Below, piece after piece: positions 9,733 through 18,234 of a DNA stretch of 64,000 bases. The position numbers and the translations under genes were made by a program. Source of the stretch: Sediminicola sp. (lineage in GTDB: Bacteria; Bacteroidota; Bacteroidia; Flavobacteriales; Flavobacteriaceae); NCBI GenBank assembly GCA_024643325.1, contig JAHEND010000003.1, forward strand, positions 1 to 64,000. The letters are read 5' to 3'. Numbering within the stretch: the first letter of the stretch is position 1; the number at the start of each line of letters is the position of its first letter. Under the pieces are notes generated by a model, which saw nothing but the letters and a program-made list of their open reading frames with translations, ran no database searches and had not been told where the DNA came from.

Positions 9733-11049
9733 ATGGAACTAAAAGACAAACTAGTAAACGCCTTTATGGCCTTTGAAAATCAGGTGGACTTAGATCACCC
9801 GGTGCATGATGTTCGCTCTGCTGCCATTAAAGTCTTTGAAAACCGAGGCTTTCCTAACAAGAAAATGGAGGCCTGGAAGTATACTTCTCTAAAATCTTTA
9901 GAGAAACTAGACTTTAGTATTTTTCCAAAGGAAGCAGCCACTTTAGAGTATAAGGATGTTAAAAAATACTTTTTACACGAGGTAGACACCTATAAAATTG
10001 TCTTTGTAGACGGGGTGTACAGTTCTTTTTTATCGGAGACCACCCACCAAGGCATAGATGTATGTCTCATGTCTGCAGCCCTTACAAAAGACATGTACAA
10101 GCCTATTATTGAGGCATATTTTAATAAGGTAGCTTCCAAAGAAGAAAACCTCACCGCCTTAAATACGGCCTTTAGTAGAGAGGGCGCCTATATTCGAATT
10201 CCTAAGAATACTCAGGCCACGAAGCCTATTGAGATCATTCACTTTGCCACGGGTAGAGAGCAAGCACTCTTACTACAGCCCAGAAACTTGGTGGTGGTAG
10301 AAGAAAATGCGGAGGTGCAAATTTTAGAACGCCACCAGTCACTCAGTGAAAATGCGGTGTTTACCAATGCAGTAACAGAAATTTTTGCTGCAAAAAGTGC
10401 TATGGTAGACTTTTACAAGGTTCAAAATGACAACAGTACCGCCAGTCTGGTAGACAACACCTATATAGACCAGCACAGTCAGTCTGTGGTGACACTACAC
10501 ACGTTCTCTTTTGGGGGTAAAATGACCAGAAACAATTTAAATTTCTACCAAAATGGGGAGCACATAGACTCTACCATGAAAGGAGTGACTATTATTGGAG
10601 ACGGACAGCATGTAGACCACCATACCCTAGTACACCATATTCAACCGAACTGTGAGAGCCATCAAGATTACAAAGGGATTTACGACGGTAATAGTACCGG
10701 CGTATTTAACGGTAAAATTATGGTGGATCGTTTGGCGCAAAAAACCAATGCATTCCAACAAAACAACAACCTGCTGATCTCTAATAAGTCCAGTATAAAC
10801 ACCAAGCCACAACTGGAAATTTTTGCAGACGACGTAAAGTGTTCTCACGGCTGTACCATTGGTCAATTAGACCATGATGCCTTGTTTTACTTACAGTCAA
10901 GGGGAATTGGAAAAAAAGAAGCCCAGGCGCTACTTATGTATGCCTTTGCCAACAATGTATTGGAGAGTGTACGTATTCCAGAACTCAAGAAAAGGGTAAA
11001 CGCCTTAATCGCAGAAAAATTAGGGGTAAACCTTGGATTTGAACTATAA
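9733..11049 (+). CDS. sufD: Fe-S assembly subunit SufD
   Basis: 438 residues, a SufB paralogue with a right-handed beta-helix core. It forms a heterodimer with SufB and is involved in iron entry. Typical features: WKYTSLKSL near the N-terminus, GDGQHVDHHTLVHH, NAFQQNNNLL, and the C-terminal DDVKCSHGCTIGQLD (metal-binding Cys and His) followed by SRGIGKKEAQALLMYAF. Directly abuts sufC; sufS follows 4 nt after the stop. Confidence 0.96.
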   Translation: MELKDKLVNAFMAFENQVDLDHPVHDVRSAAIKVFENRGFPNKKMEAWKYTSLKSLEKLDFSIFPKEAATLEYKDVKKYFLHEVDTYKIVFVDGVYSSFLSETTHQGIDVCLMSAALTKDMYKPIIEAYFNKVASKEENLTALNTAFSREGAYIRIPKNTQATKPIEIIHFATGREQALLLQPRNLVVVEENAEVQILERHQSLSENAVFTNAVTEIFAAKSAMVDFYKVQNDNSTASLVDNTYIDQHSQSVVTLHTFSFGGKMTRNNLNFYQNGEHIDSTMKGVTIIGDGQHVDHHTLVHHIQPNCESHQDYKGIYDGNSTGVFNGKIMVDRLAQKTNAFQQNNNLLISNKSSINTKPQLEIFADDVKCSHGCTIGQLDHDALFYLQSRGIGKKEAQALLMYAFANNVLESVRIPELKKRVNALIAEKLGVNLGFEL

Positions 11050-11053
11050 AAAC

Positions 11054-12274
11054 ATGCCTACATTAGACGTTGCAGCCATTAGAAAAGACTTTCCCATTCT
11101 TTCTAGAAAAGTACATGGGCAAGACTTGGTATATTTGGACAATGCTGCTACGTCTCAGACGCCTTTGGCGGTCATTGAGGCCATTACCCATTACTACAGT
11201 TATTACAACGCGAATATTCACCGTGGGGTGCACAGCCTATCTCAAGAAGCCACAGACGCTTATGAGCAGGCCAGAATTAAGGTGCAAAAGCACTTTAATG
11301 CAGTCCATGCCTATGAAGTTATTCTCACGGCGGGAACCACCCACAGTATCAATATTGTAGCCAGCGGTTTTGAGGCCCTTTTAAAAGCGGGCGACGAACT
11401 ATTGGTCTCCGCATTAGAACACCACTCCAACATTGTGCCTTGGCAAATGGCGGCAGAAAAAACCGGTGCAGTGCTCAAGGTGATCCCTATGTTAATAGAT
11501 GGAACGCTGGACATGGCAGCTTTTCACGCCATGATTTCTCCAGCCACTAAATTGGTGTTTTGCAACCATGTATCCAATGCATTGGGCACAGTAAATCCTA
11601 TTCAAGAAATCATTGGCGCGGCCCACGCAGTGGGTGCGGCCGTCCTGATAGACGGCGCGCAAGCCGCCCCACATATCCAAGCAGACGTTCAGGCCTTAGA
11701 CGTAGATTTCTATGTGGTCTCTGCCCATAAAATATGCGGCCCTACCGGAGTAGGTATGCTCTATGGAAAAGAGAAGTGGCTGGAAAAACTACCCCCTTAC
11801 CAAGGTGGTGGCGAAATGATAGCGACCGTGAGTTTTGAAAAAACCACCTATGCCGGACTGCCCCATAAATTTGAGGCTGGTACCCCAAATATCTCTGGAG
11901 GGATTGCCTTTGGAGCGGCGCTAGATTATATGCACAGCATTGGTTTTGACAAGATAGCTGCCTACGAGCAAGAATTATTGGTGTACGCCACCAAAGCATT
12001 GCTCGGAATTGAAGGCCTAGAAATATATGGTACAGCAGCAGAAAAAACGGCCGTAGTCTCTTTTAACATCAAAGGACTGCACCCTTATGACATTGGAAGC
12101 ATTTTAGACCAGATGGGTATTGCCGTGAGAACGGGACACCACTGCGCACAACCCATCATGGATTATTACAGTATACCAGGAACGGTTCGCGCAAGTTTTA
12201 GTTTTTACAATACCTTTGAAGAAATAGACCGCCTGGTAGCAGGGGTTCAAAAAGCAAAAGACATGTTATGTTAG
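11054..12274 (+). CDS. sufS: Cysteine desulfurase SufS
   Basis: 406 residues from the ATG at 11054 (MPTLDVAAIRKDFPIL). A longer start at 11033 would overlap sufD by 17 bp and adds residues not typical of the family. PLP enzyme that converts cysteine to alanine and an enzyme persulfide. The PLP lysine is in SAHKICGPTG and the persulfide cysteine in RTGHHCAQP, the short type II loop characteristic of SufS rather than IscS. Ends 7 bp inside sufE, its sulfur acceptor. Confidence 0.96.
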   Translation: MPTLDVAAIRKDFPILSRKVHGQDLVYLDNAATSQTPLAVIEAITHYYSYYNANIHRGVHSLSQEATDAYEQARIKVQKHFNAVHAYEVILTAGTTHSINIVASGFEALLKAGDELLVSALEHHSNIVPWQMAAEKTGAVLKVIPMLIDGTLDMAAFHAMISPATKLVFCNHVSNALGTVNPIQEIIGAAHAVGAAVLIDGAQAAPHIQADVQALDVDFYVVSAHKICGPTGVGMLYGKEKWLEKLPPYQGGGEMIATVSFEKTTYAGLPHKFEAGTPNISGGIAFGAALDYMHSIGFDKIAAYEQELLVYATKALLGIEGLEIYGTAAEKTAVVSFNIKGLHPYDIGSILDQMGIAVRTGHHCAQPIMDYYSIPGTVRASFSFYNTFEEIDRLVAGVQKAKDMLC

Positions 12275-12702
12275 CAAATATCAAAGACATTCAAGACGAG
12301 ATTGTAGAAGAATTTGCCTTTTTTGAAGATTGGATGCAGCGTTATGAGCATATGATCTCTTTAGGAAAATCCCTTCCGCTCATAGCTCCCGAGTATAAAA
12401 ATGACGACCACATTATTAAAGGATGTCAGTCTAAAGTATGGGTGCATGCGGCGCTAGAAGACAACAAATTGGTGTTTACTGCAGACTCTGACGCTATTAT
12501 TACCAAGGGAATTATTGCTATACTCATACGCGCCTTCTCCAATCAAAAACCAATGGACATCTTAAACGCTAGCACGGATTTTATAGACCAGATTGGCCTT
12601 AAAGAACATTTATCTGCCACAAGAGCCAACGGACTTGTGAGCATGATCAAACAAATAAAATTATACGCGGTGGCGTATCAAACACAAGTAAAAGACGCCT
12701 AA
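12268..12702 (+). CDS. sufE: Sulfur acceptor SufE
   Basis: 144 residues. SufE takes the persulfide from SufS and passes it to SufB. The sulfur-accepting cysteine is in IKGCQSKVWV (about residue 52) and is preceded by the family region RYEHMISLGKSLP. Its ATG lies inside the end of sufS (7 bp overlap), consistent with coupled translation of the pair. Confidence 0.94.
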   Translation: MLANIKDIQDEIVEEFAFFEDWMQRYEHMISLGKSLPLIAPEYKNDDHIIKGCQSKVWVHAALEDNKLVFTADSDAIITKGIIAILIRAFSNQKPMDILNASTDFIDQIGLKEHLSATRANGLVSMIKQIKLYAVAYQTQVKDA

Positions 12703-12714
12703 AAAATAGCAGTT

Positions 12715-13035
12715 ATGGAAGAATCAAAAGATTTGGCATTAGGGGAACAAATTGTAGGGGTAATCAAAACCATTTACGATCCTGAAATTCCGGTAGACAT
12801 ATACGAATTAGGACTCATCTACGACGTCCTAGTCAATGAAGACAACGAAGTGAAGATCCTCATGACCCTCACCTCCCCCAACTGCCCTGTGGCAGAAACC
12901 CTTCCGGCAGAAGTGGAAGAGAAAGTGAAATCTATAGACGCGGTAAAAGACGCAGAAGTAGAAATTACCTTTGACCCGCCATGGACCCAAGAACTTATGA
13001 GTGAAGCAGCCAAGCTGGAGCTTGGTATGCTATAA
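12715..13035 (+). CDS. DUF59 (MIP18/SufT-PaaD-like) Fe-S assembly protein
   Basis: 106 residues. Classic DUF59 sequence: TIYDPEIPVDIYELGLIYDV, MTLTSPNCPVAETLP and VEITFDPPWTQELMS. DUF59 proteins act late in Fe-S assembly or delivery (SufT, MIP18), and this one is seventh in the suf operon, 12 nt after sufE. The single conserved cysteine is in SPNCPVAE. A role as SufT-like maturation factor is inferred from family and context; the precise client proteins are unknown. Confidence 0.9.
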   Translation: MEESKDLALGEQIVGVIKTIYDPEIPVDIYELGLIYDVLVNEDNEVKILMTLTSPNCPVAETLPAEVEEKVKSIDAVKDAEVEITFDPPWTQELMSEAAKLELGML

Positions 13036-13071
13036 GAAGCACGGGCCTCAAGACCTAAAGCGCTATATACC

Positions 13072-13590
13072 ATGCAATCAGAAGACTTTTCTATTGAAAA
13101 TAGGGTAGCCAAAAGCGCCCTAGAAACCTTTAATTTAGAAGACCATTACCCTAACGGCCAAAGGACTACTTTGGACCTAAGCCAATGGTTGTTCGAGGGT
13201 TTTATACTCAGAGAAAAAGACTTTAGGGCCGCCCTAAAAGCCCATGATTGGTCCCAATACCAAGACCAACACTTGGCCCTATTTTGCAGTACAGACGCCA
13301 TAATCCCAGCTTGGGCCTACATACTGGTTACAGCACAGTTAGGTGCCTATGTAAAAACCGTAATTGTAGGAGATCTAGAGGCGCTAGAAAGCCACCTCTA
13401 CCAGACCGCCATGGCCCAAATAGACTGGACTCCCTATCAAGACAAAGCGGTCATTATTAAAGGCTGCAGCCAAAAACCCGTACCCAAAAATGCCTACCTC
13501 TGGGCCATGACCGCCCTACAAAAAGTAGCCAAAAGCGTCATGTATGGAGAAGCCTGCTCCGCAGTTCCTTTGTATAAAAGGGGGAAATAA
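13072..13590 (+). CDS. DUF2480 family protein, last gene of the suf operon
   Basis: 172 residues, a Bacteroidota-specific family of unknown function that I recognise as DUF2480 from the overall sequence (LDLSQWLFEGFILREKDFR, then IIPAWAYILV). No signal peptide or membrane segment; cytoplasmic. It has exactly three cysteines, each in a motif that looks conserved: C72 in LFCSTDAI, C132 in KGCSQKPVP and C162 in GEACSAVPL. It follows the DUF59 gene by 36 nt on the same strand and precedes a convergent hflX, so it belongs to the suf unit. A function in Fe-S or sulfur handling is an inference from this position and the cysteines. Confidence 0.88.
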   Translation: MQSEDFSIENRVAKSALETFNLEDHYPNGQRTTLDLSQWLFEGFILREKDFRAALKAHDWSQYQDQHLALFCSTDAIIPAWAYILVTAQLGAYVKTVIVGDLEALESHLYQTAMAQIDWTPYQDKAVIIKGCSQKPVPKNAYLWAMTALQKVAKSVMYGEACSAVPLYKRGK

Positions 13591-13656
13591 ATACACCCTA
13601 ACCCACTAAAGCCTGGTTATTGTATCACGTATTAAAAGCTTGTGATTTTTTAGCGA

Positions 13657-14865
13657 CTACTCCTCCAAAACCTCCGGATAAAGAAAGCTATTGTAAGGGA
13701 AACGGGTCACGTGAATGTCTCTCACTGCGTCGTAAACTTTTTGCCTAAACTGATCGAGATTTTCTTTATTTAAGGCCGATATAAAAAGAGCATTTCCGTC
13801 CATTTTTTGCATCCAAGTACGCTCCCACTCTTCCATGGTGAAGTGTTTGCTGGTACGCTCAGTGACAAGGTCGTCTTCATCCAAGCGCTCTGGCTTGTAT
13901 TGGTCAATTTTATTAAACACCATAATGGTGGGCTTGGCTGCCGCTTTAATGTCTGCCATAATAGCGTTTACAGCCGCAATCTGATCTTCGAAATCTGAGT
14001 GAGAAATATCTACAATATGCAGCAGTAAATCTGCTTCGCGCACCTCATCCAAGGTGCCTTTAAAACTCTCTACCAGTTGGGTGGGCAGTTTTCTAATAAA
14101 CCCCACCGTGTCTGTCATAAGGAAAGGTAAATTCCCTATCACTACTTTTCTAACCGTAGTATCTAGGGTGGCGAAAAGCTTGTTTTCTGCAAAAACCTCG
14201 GACTTGCTCACCACATTCATGAGAGTAGATTTCCCCACATTGGTATAGCCCACTAAGGCCACACGAACTAGGGCGCCACGATTGCCACGTTGGGTTTCCA
14301 TCTGACGGTCTATCTTTTGAAGTTGCTTCTTTAACAGTGTAATTCTATCGCGAACAATACGGCGGTCTGTTTCAATCTCTGTCTCACCTGGTCCACGCAT
14401 TCCTATACCCCCCTTTTGACGTTCTAAGTGAGTCCAAAGACCCGCTAGCCTGGGCAATAAATATTGGTATTGGGCCAATTCTACCTGAGTTCTGGCATAA
14501 GAAGTTTGGGCCCTTTGGGCAAAAATATCCAAGATTAGAGAGGTCCTGTCTACAATCTTACATTTCAGCTCACGCTCAATGTTTTTTTGTTGTGCAGGAG
14601 AAAGTTCGTCGTCAAAAATAACGGCACCAATCTCGTGCTCCTTTACAAATTCTGCGACTTCTAATATTTTTCCTGTACCAATATAAGTTTTGGGGTTGGG
14701 CACGTCTATACGCTGTACAAAACGTTTCAATACTTCCCCTCCAGCGGTGAAAGTTAAAAACTCTAGCTCGTCTAAATACTCCTTCATTTTCTCCTCTGGC
14801 TGCTCCCTGGTAATAACACCAATGAGCACCGACTTCTCATAATTTAGATCCTGGGATTCAATCAT
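13657..14865 (-). CDS. hflX: Ribosome-associated GTPase HflX
   Basis: 402 residues. HflX binds the 50S ribosomal subunit and splits stalled or hibernating ribosomes. The N-terminal HflX domain runs to about 185 and includes DDELSPAQQKNIE and the linker GMRGPGETEIETDRR. The G domain carries G1 GYTNVGKST, G3 DTVGFI and G4 FNKID. Start ATG at 14863-14865. A near-consensus -7 element (TATCTTTA) lies about 22 nt upstream on the minus strand. The gene converges with the suf operon, and no clear intrinsic terminator is visible in the 66 bp between them. Confidence 0.95.
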   Translation of the reverse strand: MIESQDLNYEKSVLIGVITREQPEEKMKEYLDELEFLTFTAGGEVLKRFVQRIDVPNPKTYIGTGKILEVAEFVKEHEIGAVIFDDELSPAQQKNIERELKCKIVDRTSLILDIFAQRAQTSYARTQVELAQYQYLLPRLAGLWTHLERQKGGIGMRGPGETEIETDRRIVRDRITLLKKQLQKIDRQMETQRGNRGALVRVALVGYTNVGKSTLMNVVSKSEVFAENKLFATLDTTVRKVVIGNLPFLMTDTVGFIRKLPTQLVESFKGTLDEVREADLLLHIVDISHSDFEDQIAAVNAIMADIKAAAKPTIMVFNKIDQYKPERLDEDDLVTERTSKHFTMEEWERTWMQKMDGNALFISALNKENLDQFRQKVYDAVRDIHVTRFPYNSFLYPEVLEE

Positions 14866-14947
14866 ATATTTGTAGCTATTTAAGGTGTAAAGATACCGAA
14901 AGTTCAGATCATTTTAGAGAATAAGACCTCCCGAGTTTAGAGATATT

Positions 14948-16228
14948 TTAAATTCCCAGCCCTTTGTAAATAGCCTCTTGAACCGTCTCTCTAATATTGG
15001 TAGTGTAAATACCTCTTTGTGTTCTCGATGGGTACACCCTATTAGATAAGAAAATATAGATGAGTTCGTGGGTGGGATCTACCCAGACAAAAGTGCCCGT
15101 AAATCCAGAGTGCCCATAGCTCTCTGGGCTCACGGAAGGAGCCGGATATGATTCTGAAGCAGGAAGACTATTATTGCCCAATAGGGGTTTGTCAAAACCA
15201 AGCCCACGTCTGTTGTTGTTTTCAGGGTATTGCACTGCAGTAAAAGTGGAGATGGTTTCAGCAGAAAGATACTTGCGCCCCCCAACACTTCCCCCTTGCA
15301 GCCACATATTGAGTATTTTATACACCGAGGCAGCATTGGAAAACAAACCTGCATTTCCAGAAACCCCTCCAAAGAGTGCTGCATTCTCGTCATGGACATA
15401 ATTTTGGGTAAGGGCTTTTCTAAAAAGAGAGTCCCTTTCCGTAGGCACCACTCTTTTGTTTGGAAGTCTTTGGGCAGGCAAATACCCTAAATTGTGTGCA
15501 CCCAAGGGGTCATAAAAATGACTGCGCATATAGCTGCGATAATCTTCGCCTGTGAGTTGCTCAATGAGACTAGGAAACAATAAAAAAGCCAAACCAGAAT
15601 AATTGTATTTTTTTTCAGTGCTTGGAGCGGCCCTATTGATTTTTCTGTACATTTTTTGAGGAAAACGGCGGTGTATATACTTGTTTTCGTAAGCCATTAA
15701 AGTAAACCGATTGGAGGGGCGCTCTCGTACAAAGCGCTTTTTTAATTTGGACGCACCCCTTTTAGGATAGGCAATGACCTCATTTAAAAAAACAATATAT
15801 GGTGTCAGTCCCGCCTGATGGGCTAGAATCTCCCTGAGGGTGAGGTCTTTTTTATCTCGGTACTTTTTCCAAGGGGTCCAATAAGTACTAAAGGGAGCGT
15901 CCAGTTCTAATACCCCTTGTTCTACCAAAGCCATGATGGCAGCCAGTGGGCCCAAAATTTTTGTAACCGACGCCAGGTCATAGAGGTCAGTAGTTTGCAC
16001 AGGAACCAAGGAGTCGTACGTATGAAAACCGTAGGCCTTCTCTAATAAGATTTCACCCTGAAAGGCCACCAATACCTGAGCCCCCGGAAAGGCCTTTTGA
16101 GCTATGGCGTCTTTGATTAGGCTGTCTACTTTTGTTTGCCATTGGGCTACACTGACTTCAATCGTGAATATTGTGGCCAGTAAGGCTAAAAAAAATGTTT
16201 TATAAAAAGTTATTTCTAATGATTTCAC
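14948..16228 (-). CDS. Secreted serine hydrolase (class C beta-lactamase/DD-peptidase family)
   Basis: 426 residues starting at a GTG (16226-16228); no in-frame ATG lies near enough to keep the signal peptide (residues about 10-29, ending SVAQ). The catalytic tetrad SxxK is SVTK at residues 87-90 and the HxG box is GHSGFTG near the C-terminus. The usual YSN or YSD motif reads YSG here (in KYNYSGLAF), a substitution of the residue that normally helps position the general base. Likely periplasmic esterase or peptidase; substrate not predictable. Downstream (3' side) of hemB but separated by 52 bp with its own promoter-like element. Confidence 0.85.
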   Translation of the reverse strand: MKSLEITFYKTFFLALLATIFTIEVSVAQWQTKVDSLIKDAIAQKAFPGAQVLVAFQGEILLEKAYGFHTYDSLVPVQTTDLYDLASVTKILGPLAAIMALVEQGVLELDAPFSTYWTPWKKYRDKKDLTLREILAHQAGLTPYIVFLNEVIAYPKRGASKLKKRFVRERPSNRFTLMAYENKYIHRRFPQKMYRKINRAAPSTEKKYNYSGLAFLLFPSLIEQLTGEDYRSYMRSHFYDPLGAHNLGYLPAQRLPNKRVVPTERDSLFRKALTQNYVHDENAALFGGVSGNAGLFSNAASVYKILNMWLQGGSVGGRKYLSAETISTFTAVQYPENNNRRGLGFDKPLLGNNSLPASESYPAPSVSPESYGHSGFTGTFVWVDPTHELIYIFLSNRVYPSRTQRGIYTTNIRETVQEAIYKGLGI

Positions 16229-16231
16229 CTC

Positions 16232-16239
16232 TAAATATA
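16232..16239 (-). promoter_or_regulatory. Possible -7 element of the serine hydrolase gene
   Basis: Minus strand TATATTTA, one mismatch from TAnnTTTG, ends 3 nt before the GTG start. If real the mRNA would be leaderless or nearly so. Confidence 0.3.
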
Positions 16240-16280
16240 CCCATTTTTAAAATACCGCCCTTTAAAAAATAGTTGCGGTA

Positions 16281-17255
16281 CTACCCCATTAACTTCACCA
16301 CATCTTTGGCAAAGTATGAGGCAATGATGTTGGCGCCAGCGCGTTTTATGGCGAGGAGCTGTTCCATCATGACGGCGTCGTGGTCCAACCAGCCTTTTTC
16401 TGCTGCGGCTTTCACCATGGCGTATTCTCCTGAAACCTGATACACGGCAATAGGCACGTCTATCTCGTTCTTTATTTCGCGCACAATGTCTAGATAGCAA
16501 ATACCTGGTTTTACCATAATAATGTCTGCACCCTCATCTACGTCTGCCTGGGCTTCTTCTACCGCTTCAAAACGGTTGGCTGGATCCATTTGGTAGCTGG
16601 TTTTGTCACCAAATCCTGGAGCAGAATCTAGAGCATCTCTGAAAGGACCATAGAATGCAGAGGCGTATTTGGCACTGTAACTCATAATGCCTGTGTCTGT
16701 GTAACCCGCTTCTTCTAAAGCTTCTCGAATGGTAAGAATGCGGCCGTCCATCATGTCTGAAGGGGCTACAAAATCTGCGCCGGCTTCTGCATGGGACAAG
16801 GCCATTTCTGCCAAGACCTCAACCGTCTCGTCATTAAGAATTTTTTGATCTTCCACAATCCCATCGTGTCCATAAGAGGAGTAGGGATCTAAGGCCACAT
16901 CTGTCATAACCAGCATGTCTGGACAGGCGTCTTTGATTGTTTTTACCGCACGCTGCATAAGACCCTTGGGGTTTAAAGCCTCCTTTCCTTCATTGTCTTT
17001 TAAAGCGTCTGGTACTTTTACAAATACCAAGACCCCACAAAGGCCCATTTGCCACAATTCTTTGACCTCCTTAGCCAATAGATCTAAAGAGTATCTGTAA
17101 TAATTGGGCATAGAAGGAATTTCTTCTTTGACGCCTTTTCCTTCTACCACAAATAGCGGTACTAAAAAGTCAGAAGGCGTTATAATAGTCTCTCTCACCA
17201 AATGGCGAATAGCTTGTGATTGTCTGAGGCGTCTGTTTCTTCTCAATGGATACAT
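16281..17255 (-). CDS. hemB: Porphobilinogen synthase (delta-aminolevulinate dehydratase)
   Basis: 324 residues. Condenses two 5-aminolevulinate molecules to porphobilinogen. The two Schiff-base lysines are in SYSAKYASAFYGPFRDA and IMVKPGICYLD. The metal site reads TDVALDPYSSYGHDG: aspartate and alanine replace the cysteines of the zinc enzymes, so this is the Mg-dependent type known from Pseudomonas. Last gene of the hem operon, 16 nt after hemF. Confidence 0.96.
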   Translation of the reverse strand: MYPLRRNRRLRQSQAIRHLVRETIITPSDFLVPLFVVEGKGVKEEIPSMPNYYRYSLDLLAKEVKELWQMGLCGVLVFVKVPDALKDNEGKEALNPKGLMQRAVKTIKDACPDMLVMTDVALDPYSSYGHDGIVEDQKILNDETVEVLAEMALSHAEAGADFVAPSDMMDGRILTIREALEEAGYTDTGIMSYSAKYASAFYGPFRDALDSAPGFGDKTSYQMDPANRFEAVEEAQADVDEGADIIMVKPGICYLDIVREIKNEIDVPIAVYQVSGEYAMVKAAAEKGWLDHDAVMMEQLLAIKRAGANIIASYFAKDVVKLMG

Positions 17256-17271
17256 AGGGTCTTCTTTTAGG

Positions 17272-18177
17272 TTATTGGGCCCATTCTCTGGGGGTGGCTA
17301 AAACGTCTAACAAGGCTGCTTCCGCAGAGCCCTCTAGGGGTTGGTGGTCATACACCCACTGCACATGGGGGGGCAAACTCATCAATATACTTTCTATACG
17401 GCCATTGGTTTTAAGGCCAAATAAGGTCCCTTTGTCGTGAACCAAATTAAATTCTACATAACGGCCCCTTCTAATTTCCTGCCAATCCCTTTGGGCTGGG
17501 CTGTACGGAAGGTCTTTTCTCTTGCTAACAATCGGCAGGTAGGCGTCTAAAAAAGAGTTGCCTACTTGAGTCACAAACTGGTACCATTCTTCCAAACTTC
17601 TTTCAGGGGTGGCCTTGCAATAATCAAAAAACAAACCGCCTACTCCCCTCGCCTCCTGACGGTGTTCGTTCCAAAAATAATCGTCACAACGGGCCTTAAA
17701 TTTAGGGTAAAAAGCGGGGTCATGTGCGTCACAGGCCGTTTTACAAGTCTCATGAAAGTGCTGAGCGTCTTGTTCGAATAAATAATAAGGGGTCAGGTCT
17801 TGCCCGCCACCAAACCAGGCGTCTATGCGTTTTCCCTCTAAGTCATAGAGTTCAAAATAACGCCAATTGGCATGTACTGTGGGCACCATGGGATTTTTGG
17901 GATGTAATACCAAGGAAAGGCCACAGGCAAAAAAATTAGATTCCCCCACCCCAAAATAGGCTTGCATACTCTTGGGTAGTGGGCCGTGAACGGCCGACGT
18001 ATTCACGCCTCCCTTTTCAAACACTGCGCCCTCTTGAATCACTCTGGTCCGGCCACCACCCCCTTCTGGACGCTCCCACAGGTCTTCCTGAAATTGAGCA
18101 CTCCCTTCTATCTCTTCTAGGCCTTTACAAATACGGTCTTGAAGGTCTCTGATATAGGTGGTGAATAGTTCTTTCAT
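17272..18177 (-). CDS. hemF: Oxygen-dependent coproporphyrinogen III oxidase
   Basis: 301 residues from ATG 18175-18177 (MKELFTTYIRDLQDR); an in-frame extension to 18201 is not typical. Converts coproporphyrinogen III to protoporphyrinogen IX using O2, so heme synthesis here needs oxygen unless an anaerobic HemN is encoded elsewhere. Family blocks: GGGGRTRVI, GVNTSAVHG, VPTVHANWRYFE, WFGGGQDLTPYY, RGVGGLFFDY and RRGRYVEFNLVHDKGT. Between hemE (57 bp upstream) and hemB. Confidence 0.96.
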   Translation of the reverse strand: MKELFTTYIRDLQDRICKGLEEIEGSAQFQEDLWERPEGGGGRTRVIQEGAVFEKGGVNTSAVHGPLPKSMQAYFGVGESNFFACGLSLVLHPKNPMVPTVHANWRYFELYDLEGKRIDAWFGGGQDLTPYYLFEQDAQHFHETCKTACDAHDPAFYPKFKARCDDYFWNEHRQEARGVGGLFFDYCKATPERSLEEWYQFVTQVGNSFLDAYLPIVSKRKDLPYSPAQRDWQEIRRGRYVEFNLVHDKGTLFGLKTNGRIESILMSLPPHVQWVYDHQPLEGSAEAALLDVLATPREWAQ

Positions 18178-18234
18178 GCTTTTAGTGCTATAAAGGATCA
18201 ATTAAGCGTGTTTTAAAACACACTTTAAATCCTT

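Noticed and set aside
13591-13656. Possible terminator between the convergent suf operon and hflX
   Set aside because: No stem of useful length was found; only AT-rich sequence.
14866-14874. TATATTTG on the plus strand just upstream of hflX
   Set aside because: Matches the -7 consensus but no plus-strand gene follows; chance match in AT-rich DNA.
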